In this document: in pieces, positions 25,474-34,321 of the stretch
Numbering within the stretch: position 1 is the stretch's first letter
Layout of the letters: each line of letters begins with the position of its first letter
NCBI RefSeq assembly: GCF_003094615.1
Contig: NZ_QDKO01000009.1
Location: 434,001-498,000 of the forward strand
Reading direction: 5' to 3'
Length of the DNA stretch: 64,000 bases
From: Caulobacter radicis
GTDB taxonomy: Bacteria; Pseudomonadota; Alphaproteobacteria; Caulobacterales; Caulobacteraceae
Notes under the pieces: model-generated
Databases searched by the model: none
What the model was told of the DNA's origin: nothing
Seen by the model: only the letters and a program-made list of their open reading frames with translations
Translations under genes and position numbers: made by a program

Positions 25474-28404
25474 CTAGAACCGTGCGATCAGGGTAGCTTC
25501 GAGCCGGCGCTTCAGCGGGTCGTCGTCCGACCACCGGTCGAGCAGGTTGCGCACGCCCAGCCGCAGCTCGGTCTCGGACGCGCCGGGCGCACGGGGAAGC
25601 TCGAAGGCCAGGGACAGGTCGATCGTGGTGTTGTCGGGCAGCGCCATCGCGAGGTCGGCGTCGACATAGCGGACGGTGGCCGAGGCGGCGAAGCGCCGGC
25701 TCGACCAGCGGGCTCCGATCGCGCCGCGCCATTTCGGCGGTGCGCCATGGGGCGCGCGCTTGTAGGCGGTGCTGGCCGGCGGAATATAGTTCAGCAGGGT
25801 CGGCTGCCAGGTCAGGGCGGCGCTGAGCCCGAGGCGTCCGCCCGCCAGGTCCAGGTCGTGCTCGGCGACCATGTCCACCGACTGCATCAGGCTGGAGCCG
25901 GTGTTCTCGTTGAGGTCGCGCACCTGGATGATCCGGCCGCCCGTATAGCCCTTGGCGCGGTCGGAGTCGGTGAGCGGCGCGCGGACGACGGCGCCGGGAT
26001 AGAGATCCTCGTTGAGGATGTAGAGGTCGACGCCCCTCTGCACGGTGACCATCAGGTCGTAGCCCTCGATGCGGGTGTAGTCGATCGACAGGCGCGTGCG
26101 CGGGATCAGCGGCGAGGTCAGCACGGCGCCCGCCGAGTAGGTCCGCGTCTGGTCCGGGCGCAGGTCGGCCGGGGCGCCCCAGACGATGGGAAACCATCCT
26201 TCGGCATAGACGGGCTGGCGGGGATCGCGCTTGGGGTCGATCACGCCGCTGGTGGTCAGGCTGGTGGTGGCCGTGAGCAGGTAGGGCTCGGGCAGTTGCG
26301 CGCCCTGGGCGTAGGACGCGCGCAGGATCAGGCCGGGTCTGGGCTCGGCCTTGGCGCCGAGCAGGAACAGATCGGCGGACTTCTCTATCGGCTTGGCGGG
26401 CGATCCCTCGGAGATCAGGATCCGGCCGACCTGGCGCCGCGCCGCCGCCTGCAGTTCGAGGCCCCTGACGCCGAGCACCCCTTCCAGCGGCGCGCGCAGT
26501 TCGGCGAAGACCGATCGCGTACGGCTCGAGAGGTGGTTGGTGCGGTTGGGCGGGAAGGTCGGCATGGCCTCCCACAACTGCTGGGCGGTCAGCGACAGCG
26601 TCAGGTCGCGGTCTCCGATGCGGGCGATCGGCCCGGAGGCGCGCACCGAGATGTCCTCGAGCCGCGAGGAGGCGTGGGGGTCGCTTCCCGCCCAGGGCGC
26701 CTTGTAGCGCGCGAGGTCGGCCAGGAATCCGGCCTGGCCGCCGAACGGGTTGGGGACCGGCCTGCCGTCGGCGGGCGCGACCCCGCTGGCGACGGTCGAC
26801 CAGGCCAGGGCCTCGTAGCCCATGTCGTCGACGACCTGATTGGCGCGCACGCTGCCCACGGCGTAGTCGACGCCGCCCCGCCAGCGCGCGGGCAGGTCGA
26901 ACACCAGGCCCCCGGTGAAACGGCGCGAGATCATCCGGGCGGACTGGGTTCCCAGGACGAAGGGGGTGGGCGCGACGAGTTCGATCGGGCTCGAGCCCGA
27001 GAGCATCCAAGCCGTCCCCTGGCCCGGCGTCAGCGTGGTGTAGAACGCGCCGGTGGCGGTAGGGAAAGTGTCGAGGCTGGCCAGGTAGATGTAGTCCAGA
27101 TAGGCCTCGGCGCCGCGCCACAGCTTCTGGCGCAGATTGATCAGCACGGCGTCGGTGCGGCTGTCGTTGGACAGCGGGCGGGCGCTGTGGGCCGGGGCCA
27201 GCCCCGGGGCCGCCTTGCCGGCGTTCTGGATCAGCACCGTCTCGATCGGCGTCGAGCCGTCGTAGTCGGCCGGGATGTAGGTCTGCGACATCGAGACGCC
27301 GCCGACCGTGAACGGACCGTTGACCCCGAACAGGGTGATGCCGTTCCCCGGCGACCGGCTGTAGCTCTGGCCGACCTTGAGCGACGATCCGTCGAGCGGC
27401 GCGTAGGCTTCCGGCCGGTCGCCGATCGCGACGCCGTTGAAGCGCTTCTGGCCGTAGCGGACCATCACCGCCGTGTTTCCGTCGTCAGTGCTGTAGCCGA
27501 GGCGGGCGTCGAAGCGGCCATACCCGCCGTCGCCGCCCTTGCTGGCGCCGGCGGTGACGGCGACCTCGGCGCCGCGATAGTCGCGGTCGAGCACCAGGTT
27601 GACCACGCCGTTGACCGCGCCCAGGCCGTAGAGGGCGCCGCTGCTGGAGGCCAGGGTCTCGATACGGCCGATCGCCGCCAGCGGGATCGGTCCTACGTCG
27701 GCCTGCGCCAGCCGGTTGTAGTTGGGGATGGCGGGCATCCGCCGCCCGTCGACCAGCACCAGGGTCTTTTCCTGGGCGCTGGAGTCGCGAAAGGCGAAGT
27801 TGGAGCGCGACGGCGGAATGCCGCGGCCGGGGCGCGGGATGGATTGGCGACTGTCGCCGTTGCTGGTCAGCCAGGTTTGCAGGAAGTCGTCGGCCGAGAG
27901 GGCCTGGGCGGTGCGCAGCGTGCTGCGCTCGAAGACGCGATAGGGTTGGATGTCGTCGGGATCGCGCCGCTGGTCGACATTCTGGGTGCGTACGCCCACC
28001 ACCAGCAGTTCGGGCAGGGCGACGGGCCCCTCGGCTTCGGGCGGCGCGCCGCGCCGGGCGCGCACGACATAGGCGCCGGACTCGACGGCCTGGTATTCGA
28101 GGCCCGATCCCGCCAGCAGCCGGTCCAGGGCCTCGCTGGGCGTCAGGCGGCCGCGCAGCGGCGGGGCGCGCCGGTCGCCGACCACGGCGGCCGAGACCAG
28201 GATGTCGACCCGCGCCTGGCGGCCAAGCTCGGCCAGGGCCTGGTTCAGCGGCTGGGCGGGCAAGGCCAGGGTGGCCATGCGCTCGGCCGCCACGGCCGGC
28301 GCGGCCAGCGCCCAGGCGCAGGCGGCGGCCGTCAGGCCACGGAGCAGGTCTTGTCGTTCTCTAGAGGTCACCCCGACCCGCCCTGATGTCTCCCGCCGGC
28401 CCAT
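25474..28404 (-). CDS. TonB-dependent receptor with STN signalling domain (TBDR 2)
   Basis: The 976-residue receptor has an export signal (about residues 18-40, ending APAVAAE), then an STN (secretin/TonB N-terminal) domain at about 42-118 (LNQALAELGRQARVDILVSA, LTPSEALDRLLAGSGLEYQA), a TonB-box region PELLVVGVRTQ, a plug (RIETLASSSGALYGLGAVNG, VVNLVLDRDY) and a barrel ending LEATLIARF. STN-type receptors normally signal to a FecR anti-sigma factor, yet no sigma or FecR gene adjoins it. The annotated ATG 28404 has no clear ribosome site; a GTG 11 codons in, after GGGCGGGTC, may be the real start. The substrate is unknown. Confidence 0.92.
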   Translation of the reverse strand: MGRRETSGRVGVTSRERQDLLRGLTAAACAWALAAPAVAAERMATLALPAQPLNQALAELGRQARVDILVSAAVVGDRRAPPLRGRLTPSEALDRLLAGSGLEYQAVESGAYVVRARRGAPPEAEGPVALPELLVVGVRTQNVDQRRDPDDIQPYRVFERSTLRTAQALSADDFLQTWLTSNGDSRQSIPRPGRGIPPSRSNFAFRDSSAQEKTLVLVDGRRMPAIPNYNRLAQADVGPIPLAAIGRIETLASSSGALYGLGAVNGVVNLVLDRDYRGAEVAVTAGASKGGDGGYGRFDARLGYSTDDGNTAVMVRYGQKRFNGVAIGDRPEAYAPLDGSSLKVGQSYSRSPGNGITLFGVNGPFTVGGVSMSQTYIPADYDGSTPIETVLIQNAGKAAPGLAPAHSARPLSNDSRTDAVLINLRQKLWRGAEAYLDYIYLASLDTFPTATGAFYTTLTPGQGTAWMLSGSSPIELVAPTPFVLGTQSARMISRRFTGGLVFDLPARWRGGVDYAVGSVRANQVVDDMGYEALAWSTVASGVAPADGRPVPNPFGGQAGFLADLARYKAPWAGSDPHASSRLEDISVRASGPIARIGDRDLTLSLTAQQLWEAMPTFPPNRTNHLSSRTRSVFAELRAPLEGVLGVRGLELQAAARRQVGRILISEGSPAKPIEKSADLFLLGAKAEPRPGLILRASYAQGAQLPEPYLLTATTSLTTSGVIDPKRDPRQPVYAEGWFPIVWGAPADLRPDQTRTYSAGAVLTSPLIPRTRLSIDYTRIEGYDLMVTVQRGVDLYILNEDLYPGAVVRAPLTDSDRAKGYTGGRIIQVRDLNENTGSSLMQSVDMVAEHDLDLAGGRLGLSAALTWQPTLLNYIPPASTAYKRAPHGAPPKWRGAIGARWSSRRFAASATVRYVDADLAMALPDNTTIDLSLAFELPRAPGASETELRLGVRNLLDRWSDDDPLKRRLEATLIARF

Positions 28405-28477
28405 GGACGAGAGTCGTGAAGATCATTCGGGCAGTAGAGCGAACGGCGTTTTACGGACAACACCCGATCGGGTAGCG

Positions 28478-28786
28478 TTACCCCTCGACCCACCGCTTGA
28501 TCGGGCGCGGGTGGGGCGTCTTGTAGGCGGTAAGGTCGAACATCACCTCGTCGACATAGCACCAGCCCCAGCCCTCGGGCGGGTCGTAGCCTTCGATGAT
28601 CGGGTGCTGGGTGGCGGCGAAATGGGCGCTGGCGTGGCGGCTGGGCGACTGGTCGCAGCAGCCGACGTGGCCGCAGGCGCGGCACAGGCGCAGGTGCACC
28701 CACCAGCCGCCGGTCTTGAGGCATTCCTCGCAGCCGTCGGCGCTGGGCGTCACGACGACGATGGTCGAGAGGTGGCTGCAGCTCAT
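28478..28786 (-). CDS. UBP-type zinc-finger protein
   Basis: The 102-residue protein is essentially one UBP (BUZ/ZnF-UBP) zinc finger: CSH near the start, CEEC at 19-22, CRACGHVGCCDQS at 35-47, and HASAHFAATQHPII at about 51-64, which together supply the Cys/His ligands. In eukaryotes this fold binds the free C-terminus of ubiquitin. Bacterial stand-alone copies exist, with unknown function; binding of a C-terminal peptide or tag is a guess. It lies just upstream of TBDR 2 on the same strand but 73 bases away. Confidence 0.88.
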   Translation of the reverse strand: MSCSHLSTIVVVTPSADGCEECLKTGGWWVHLRLCRACGHVGCCDQSPSRHASAHFAATQHPIIEGYDPPEGWGWCYVDEVMFDLTAYKTPHPRPIKRWVEG

Positions 28787-28886
28787 CGGGTGGGCCTTCC
28801 TCCTGGCGTCCGGACAGTCTGGGCGATCATGCCGCCAAACCGTCCGGAGCGCTTGCGCGTCTCGACCCTTTCTTGGTCGGCCGGGG

Positions 28887-29375
28887 CTACTTCTTCGGCT
28901 TGCGGGCGGCCTGGACCTCGATCTCGACCAGCATGCCGTCGGCGACCAGGGCGGTGACCTGGCTCGTGATGCGCGAGGGCTTGTTGGGCTGCTCGGCCGT
29001 GCCGAAGAAGGTCTTGTAGCCCTCCATCATGCCGGCGAAGTCCATCTTGCCGTCCTTGGCCGGGTCGCCGACCAGCAGGACGCGCATCATCACCACGTCC
29101 GACAGGCTGGCGCCCTGGCTCTTGAGCGCGTCCTCCAGGCGCTTGATGACGCCGATGGTCTGGGTCTTGGTGTCGCCGAACTTGGCCACGCCCGTGGCGT
29201 TGGCGTCGACCACCGGCGGGGTCATGCCGCTGACATAGATCGTGTCGTAGCCGGCCGGCACGGTGACGACGCTGGCGATCGCCGACTTGGGATCGCCGCC
29301 GCGGACGATCTCCTGGGCGAAGGCGGGGGCGGCGACGGCGGCGGTCGCCACGAGGGCGAGGGCGAGGCGTTTCAT
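28887..29375 (-). CDS. exported RidA-family (reactive imine/enamine deaminase-like) protein
   Basis: RidA proteins hydrolyse reactive 2-imino and enamine acids to keto compounds. This 162-residue member has a signal peptide (MKRLALALVATAAVAAPAFA, then QEIV), so it works in the periplasm, which is unusual for the family. The catalytic Arg is present at about 135 (KPSRITSQV), as are the trailing acidic residues VEIEVQA. AGGAGAG lies upstream of ATG 29375. It is the last gene of an apparent operon with an exported cytochrome c and a Tat-exported FAD amine oxidase, whose imine products it could hydrolyse. Confidence 0.85.
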   Translation of the reverse strand: MKRLALALVATAAVAAPAFAQEIVRGGDPKSAIASVVTVPAGYDTIYVSGMTPPVVDANATGVAKFGDTKTQTIGVIKRLEDALKSQGASLSDVVMMRVLLVGDPAKDGKMDFAGMMEGYKTFFGTAEQPNKPSRITSQVTALVADGMLVEIEVQAARKPKK

Positions 29376-29414
29376 TGGGCGTTTCTCTCCTGGGGAACTC
29401 AACTTGGACCGAAA

Positions 29415-29499
29415 CCCTCGTCCTTCGACAGGCTCGGGAAGAGGATTTCTACTGCGGCGTCGAAGTCGCCCTCATCCTGAGCTTGTCGAAGGACGAGGG
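29415..29499. repeat. inverted interspersed repeat between ridA-like and cytochrome genes
   Basis: CCCTCGTCCTTCGACAGGCT (29415-29434) is repeated inverted as AGCTTGTCGAAGGACGAGGG (29480-29499), with 45 bases between. The right arm belongs to CCTCATCCTGAGCTTGTCGA, a very common alphaproteobacterial intergenic repeat (recalled). It splits the cytochrome/RidA intergenic space and could modulate the operon mRNA. Confidence 0.75.
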
Positions 29500-29506
29500 C
29501 GTAGAC

Positions 29507-29905
29507 CTAGTGGGCCTGCAGGCCGCGGGCCTTGGCCCCGGCCTTGGACTGGGCGCGGGCGCTGGAGACGTCGGCGAAGCTGACCGGCTTGCCCTTGTTG
29601 CCCCAGGCGGTGCGGACGTAGTTCAGCAGGCCCGTCAGCTCGGCGTCGGACAGGTCGTCCTTGAAGGCGGGCATGCCGGCCCGGCCGTTGAGCACGACGC
29701 CGGCCATGGTCTTGCCGTCGCCCTGCACCAGCGGCGAGCCGGCCAGGGCCGGGAAGGCGCCCTTGACGCCCTTGCCGGTGACCTGGTGGCAGGCCGAGCA
29801 GTTGTCGGCGTAGAGGGTCTGGCCGGGCGGGGCGGCGAGGGCGGACGAGGCGGCGGTCGAGGCGAGCGCGAGCGTGGCGAGCGCCGGGAAGGCGTGGCGA
29901 AGCAT
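29507..29905 (-). CDS. exported mono-haem cytochrome c
   Basis: The 132-residue protein has a signal peptide (MLRHAFPALATLALASTAAS, cleavage near ALA-APP), a haem-attachment site CSACH at 36-40, and probable distal ligand Met78 in GRAGMPAF, with YVRTAWGN marking the C-terminal helix. It is a class I cytochrome c of the periplasm. GGAGA precedes the ATG. Lying 29 bases after the amine oxidase gene on the same strand, it is the natural electron acceptor or carrier for that enzyme. Its C-terminal 25 residues form a lysine- and alanine-rich tail. Confidence 0.93.
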   Translation of the reverse strand: MLRHAFPALATLALASTAASSALAAPPGQTLYADNCSACHQVTGKGVKGAFPALAGSPLVQGDGKTMAGVVLNGRAGMPAFKDDLSDAELTGLLNYVRTAWGNKGKPVSFADVSSARAQSKAGAKARGLQAH

Positions 29906-29934
29906 CAGGTCTCCGAGGGTCTGGATGGGGGTCG

Positions 29935-31539
29935 TCACGCGGCGCGGACGCGGGCGTGCAGCTTGGCGATCTGCTGCCAGGCGGACTCGATGGCCCCGGC
30001 CTGCCAGCCGCCGAGATAGCTGAGGTGCTCGCCGGCCAGGTAGAGGCGGCCGTCGGGTTCGCACAGCACCGGATAGGCGGTCTTGCGGCCTTCCTCGCCC
30101 CACTCGGCCCAGCCGCCCAGATTGTGCTCGGCCAGGTGCCAGCAGAACGAGAAGGCGTTCTCGTAACTGTCGGCGTATTCGGGGAACACCTTCTGGCCGC
30201 CGGCCACGGCGAAGGCGGCGCGCTCGGCCGGGCTCTTGGCGCTGATCCTCGCGGCCTCGCCGCCGAACGAGTAGTAGCCCAGCAGCACGCCCTTCTGGCT
30301 CTGCCAGCCGGTCGAGGGCAGGCTGATCGTGCCGATGCCGGGCATGTCGTTGTAGATGTGGCCGCCGTAGATGAAGTGGTCCTCTTCCCAGAAGCGGCGC
30401 TTCATCTGCAGGCCGATCTTGTTGACCGGGGCGTAGGCCACGCCCTCCATCGCCGCCTTGAACGGCTTGGAGGCCTGCAGGTCGACGTTGCGCAGCACGC
30501 TGAGCGGGATGGTGCAGATGCAGTAGTCGGCGACGACCTCGGCTTTCTTTCCGGCGGCGTCGCGGTAGCCGATCTTCACGCCCTTGGCGTCCTGGCCGAT
30601 GGTCTCGACGACGCAGGAATAGCTGATCTTGTCAGCCACCTTGCGCTCGAAGGCCTTGGCCAGCTGGTCCATGCCGCCGATCGGCTGGAGCATGGTGCGC
30701 TGCTGCTCGTAGCCGGCGACCGAGGTCAGGGTGCGCCAGGCGCCCGAGTGCAGCACGTCGGCCATGCTGCGCGGGGTCGAAGGCTTGCCGGGGCCGGGCG
30801 AGACGCCGGCGCCGGGATGGACGTCGAAGCCGCGGCCGTCGGTGCCGGTATAGGCCAGGTCCGTCGGCGACAGGCGACCTTCATTGACCATGTAGGCGAC
30901 GAAGAGGTCGCGGTCCTGCGTGGTGAAGGCGCCGTCGAGGCCGCCCTTGGACGCGACCTTGGCCATCAGCTCGGCGGCGTGGCCGCGGGCGTCGGCGGCG
31001 ATCTCGCCCTTGCGCACGGGCTTGCCCTTCAGCGGGCCCTCGCCCTTCTCGAAATAGACATAGGCCGCGTCGTTGTCGTTGACGAAGCTCTCCAGCGGCA
31101 CGCCCAGGAGCTTGGTGTAGTGCAGGGTCGAGCGGTGGTGGTACGGGATCCGCCAGGGGCCGTGGTTGATGTAGAGGCCTTCGTCGAACTGGCAGGTCTG
31201 GTCGTTGCCCAGGAGGTCGACGTGGCGGAAGCCCTTGCGGGCGGTCTGGCAGCGGCCGCCAGCGAAGTCGCGGGCTTCCAGCACCTGCACCTCGTAGCCG
31301 TGCTTGGTCAGCTCATAGGCGGCGGTCAGGCCCGCCAGGCCGGCGCCCAGCACCACCACCTTGACGCCCTTGCCGCCGCCTTCCAGCGGGGGCGGGGCGG
31401 CCTGGGCCGAGGCGAAGCCGTAGCCCAGGGCGTCCATGCCGGCCATGGCCAGCGACACCCCGCCATAGGCCGCAAGGCTTTCGAAAAACCGTCGGCGCGT
31501 CAGAACCGCGCCAGATGCCGAAGTCGCTCGACCGTCCAT
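29935..31539 (-). CDS. Tat-exported FAD amine oxidase/dehydrogenase
   Basis: The 534-residue flavoprotein starts with a twin-arginine signal (LTRRRFFESLA at 13-23). It then has the FAD-binding GAGLAG at 65-70, LEARDFAGGRCQTA at about 87-100, and the C-terminal FAD block GRLYLAGEHLSYLGGWQAGA, all typical of the flavin monoamine oxidase/L-amino-acid oxidase family. It should oxidise a primary amine or amino acid to an imine in the periplasm. The downstream exported cytochrome c and RidA-like protein suggest that electrons go to the respiratory chain and the imine is hydrolysed in place. The substrate is unknown. The HLSYLGGWQ ending matches amine oxidases rather than phytoene desaturases. Confidence 0.93.
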   Translation of the reverse strand: MDGRATSASGAVLTRRRFFESLAAYGGVSLAMAGMDALGYGFASAQAAPPPLEGGGKGVKVVVLGAGLAGLTAAYELTKHGYEVQVLEARDFAGGRCQTARKGFRHVDLLGNDQTCQFDEGLYINHGPWRIPYHHRSTLHYTKLLGVPLESFVNDNDAAYVYFEKGEGPLKGKPVRKGEIAADARGHAAELMAKVASKGGLDGAFTTQDRDLFVAYMVNEGRLSPTDLAYTGTDGRGFDVHPGAGVSPGPGKPSTPRSMADVLHSGAWRTLTSVAGYEQQRTMLQPIGGMDQLAKAFERKVADKISYSCVVETIGQDAKGVKIGYRDAAGKKAEVVADYCICTIPLSVLRNVDLQASKPFKAAMEGVAYAPVNKIGLQMKRRFWEEDHFIYGGHIYNDMPGIGTISLPSTGWQSQKGVLLGYYSFGGEAARISAKSPAERAAFAVAGGQKVFPEYADSYENAFSFCWHLAEHNLGGWAEWGEEGRKTAYPVLCEPDGRLYLAGEHLSYLGGWQAGAIESAWQQIAKLHARVRAA

Positions 31540-31744
31540 ACGCCACCCCGTGTTCTTGTCCGCCTGCCGGATGTTTCGGCGGCGCGACCATCTCGAAATC
31601 CCCGTCTCGGCGGGGCAATCCCTTTAAGCCGGGCAGGGCGGCCAGCCCGTCGCGGAACGGCGTTGTGCCGCCTGCTTGGGCGCCCTGATCGCGGCTTGTG
31701 CGAAGTTGGGGCGCGGCGAGCGCGTCCCGTTGAATCGCCTTCGG

Positions 31745-31774
31745 AAAAGGGAGCCGGACGGACGCCCGACTCCC
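31745..31774 (-). terminator. terminator of TBDR 3
   Basis: On the minus strand GGGAGTCGG, loop of 8, and CCGGCTCCC form a 9-bp stem (one G-U pair) followed by TTTTCC. It starts 28 bases after the TBDR 3 stop. It separates TBDR 3 from the amine oxidase operon, whose promoter must then lie in 31540-31744, where I see no clear motif. Confidence 0.75.
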
Positions 31775-31801
31775 TGGTTGCCGATGCGGTGGAAGGGCGG
31801 C

Positions 31802-34321
31802 CTAGAAGCTGTAGGTCAGGCGCCCGTAGTAGTAGCCGCCGTTGATCCCGAACGGCGAGAACGCCGGGTACTGGGTCACGCAGCCGCCGCCGGAGGCGAC
31901 GCAGGCCGACTGGAACGCCGCCGAGAACTTGTCCGGATACTCGTTGAACAGGTTGTTGGCGCCGATCGCGGCGACCACCCCGACCGGGAACTTGTAGGAG
32001 ATCTCCAGGTCGGTGAGGGCGGTGGCGCTGACCACGGTGTCGAGCAGCGGACCGGTGCCCGGGTCGGCCAGGGCCGAGGCCTTGCCATAGAAGGTTTCGG
32101 TCAGGCTGACCGTGACCGGGCCGAAGCTGTAGAGGCCGTTGATGCCGATCTTGTACTTGGGCGCGGCGGTCTCGAGCAGCGAGGCGGCGTTGCCGGCGAA
32201 CAGCACCTGGCCGGTCGGGAAGGCGGTGCTGGTCACGCCCAGCGCCGCCGGGGCCGACTTCACCCTGGTGATCTTGGTCTTGTTGTAGTTGCCGCTCAGC
32301 GTCCAGTCGATGCGGCCCCAGTCGCCCAGGTCGGTCGGGTAGGAGACCACCACGTCGACGCCCGTGGTGCGGGTGTCCAGGCCGTTGGAGAAGATGTTGA
32401 TGCCGGTGCTGGTGACGGTGTTGTCGAGGATGTTGCCGTTGGCGGCGATGGCGGCGTTGACGTTCGGGTTCACCACCACGCCGTTGCGCAGGCCGTAGAC
32501 CGAGCTGGAGCCGAAGATGCGGTCTTCCAGCTTGATGCGGTAGGCGTCGATCGTGGCCGTCAGTTTCGGGATCGGGTGGGCCACGACGCCGAAGCTGTAG
32601 TTGGTCGACTTCTCGGGCTTCAGCTTCTCGATGCCCAGCAGGGCGGCGGCCGCCGAGTTCGGGGCCAGCTGCACGAAGGCCGAGGTCGGCGAGACGTTGG
32701 TGGCCGAGTAGAACGACTCCGCCAGGGTCGGAGCGCGGAAGCCGGTGCTGACCGTGCCGCGGATGGCGAACATCTCGTTGAAGTCGTAGCGGCTGGTCAG
32801 CTTGCCGACGGTCGTGTCGCCGAAGTCGCTGAAGTCCTCGTAGCGCAGGGCCACGTCGACCTTCCAGGGCGTGACCGGCGAGACGGCCAGATCGGTGTAG
32901 AGCGCCCAGCTGGTGCGGCTGTGGCCGCCGGCGTCGGTCTTGGAGAAGCCTGGATAGGACTGCGAGCCTTCCTTGTAGGTCGAGGCCGCGTCGCCCGCGC
33001 CGATCGCGTAGGTGTCACGGCGCTGCTCGATCCCCAGGGCGACATCCAGCGGCGTGGCCAGGCCCACGTCGAAGCCGCGGGAGAGATCCAGGTTGTTGGT
33101 CCACTGGGTGGTCTGCCAGCTGCCGGCGTGGAACGAGGTGGGGGTGAAGCCCTTGGTCGTGAGCGTCGAGGTGTCGGTGTAGAGGCTGGCGTTGGCCGAG
33201 TCCTCGACGCGGACCTCGATGTCGTCCTTGCCGTAGGTTGCGCTGAGGTCGAGGTTCCAGCCGGCGACCACGCCCGACAGGCCCAGGGTCAGGGCGTAGT
33301 CGTCCTCGATGATCCGTTCGCGCGGGCTGAAGCCGTTGGGGAAGGGCCGGTCGGCCGCGCCCATCCTGCCCTGGATGCGGTTGTAGCGGCGGTAGTTCTC
33401 GTAGGCCGAGGCGTCCTTGTGGCCGTAGGTGCCGAACGAATAGACCTCGAAGTCGCCGGGCAGCTCGACCCCGCCGTTGAAGGCCAGGACGTGCATCCGG
33501 TACTCGGCGTCGCCCGAGATCAGGTTCAGGTTCGGATAACCCTTGATCTGGCTCTCGACGGCGTTGTTGGCGGCCGAGTAGCTGGGGCTGGCGGGGTTGT
33601 AGACCCGCTGGTCGGGCAGGCCGCGGTTGGAGAAGCCGTGATATTTGCTCTCGACCGTGAAGTTCAGATAGCTGTTCTCGGTCGGGGCCGTGCCCAGGTT
33701 GGCCGAGAACGAGGCGGTCTTGCCGCCGCCGTCGAAATACTCGCCGCCGGTGACCGAGACCGCGCCGCCCGACTCCGACTTCTTGAGGATGATGTTGACG
33801 ACGCCGGCGATGGCGTCGGTGCCGTACTGGGCCGCGGCGCCGTCGGTCAGCACCTCGATGCGGCCGATCGAGGCCATCGGGATGAAGCCGAGGTCGGCGG
33901 CGGCGGCGCCCTGGTAGGGGCCCGACAGCACGGCGAAGTTGCCGGTGGTGTGGCGGCGCTTGCCGTTGATCAGCACCAGGGCCTGGTTCGGCGACAGGCC
34001 GCGCAGGCGCGCCGACAGGGTCAGGTTGGCGGTGTCGCCGCCGAAGGCCTGGGCGTTGAACGACGGGACCAGGTTGGCCAGGCCCAGGCGCAGGTCGACC
34101 TGGCCGGTGCGCTCGAGGGTGGCGGTGTCGACCACCTGGACGGGGGCCGGGCTGTCGGCGACCCGCAGGCCGGTCTGGCGCGTGCCGGTGACGATGACGG
34201 TGTCGAGTTCGACGGAAGGATCAGGCGCGGGCTCGGCCGCATGTGCGATGGTCGAAGTACCGATGGCGATCGACAGAGTCGAAATGCTCGCGGTCAAGAT
34301 TTTTTTGAGATTATTGTTCAC
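31802..34321 (-). CDS. TonB-dependent receptor (TBDR 3)
   Basis: The 839-residue outer-membrane protein has a signal peptide (VNNNLKKILTASISTLSIAI, cleavage after AHA), a TonB-box-like DTVIVTGTR, a plug (SARLRGLSPNQALVLINGKR, RIEVLTDGAAAQYGTDAIAG, VVNIILKK) and a barrel ending GRLTYSF. The start is taken as GTG 34321 because GGAGAGGGG lies 5 bases upstream; the ATG at 34339 would bury this ribosome site inside the gene. It has no STN domain. It is divergent from TBDR 4 and upstream of the amine oxidase operon, so amines or peptides are conceivable substrates, as inference only. Confidence 0.93.
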   Translation of the reverse strand: MNNNLKKILTASISTLSIAIGTSTIAHAAEPAPDPSVELDTVIVTGTRQTGLRVADSPAPVQVVDTATLERTGQVDLRLGLANLVPSFNAQAFGGDTANLTLSARLRGLSPNQALVLINGKRRHTTGNFAVLSGPYQGAAAADLGFIPMASIGRIEVLTDGAAAQYGTDAIAGVVNIILKKSESGGAVSVTGGEYFDGGGKTASFSANLGTAPTENSYLNFTVESKYHGFSNRGLPDQRVYNPASPSYSAANNAVESQIKGYPNLNLISGDAEYRMHVLAFNGGVELPGDFEVYSFGTYGHKDASAYENYRRYNRIQGRMGAADRPFPNGFSPRERIIEDDYALTLGLSGVVAGWNLDLSATYGKDDIEVRVEDSANASLYTDTSTLTTKGFTPTSFHAGSWQTTQWTNNLDLSRGFDVGLATPLDVALGIEQRRDTYAIGAGDAASTYKEGSQSYPGFSKTDAGGHSRTSWALYTDLAVSPVTPWKVDVALRYEDFSDFGDTTVGKLTSRYDFNEMFAIRGTVSTGFRAPTLAESFYSATNVSPTSAFVQLAPNSAAAALLGIEKLKPEKSTNYSFGVVAHPIPKLTATIDAYRIKLEDRIFGSSSVYGLRNGVVVNPNVNAAIAANGNILDNTVTSTGINIFSNGLDTRTTGVDVVVSYPTDLGDWGRIDWTLSGNYNKTKITRVKSAPAALGVTSTAFPTGQVLFAGNAASLLETAAPKYKIGINGLYSFGPVTVSLTETFYGKASALADPGTGPLLDTVVSATALTDLEISYKFPVGVVAAIGANNLFNEYPDKFSAAFQSACVASGGGCVTQYPAFSPFGINGGYYYGRLTYSF

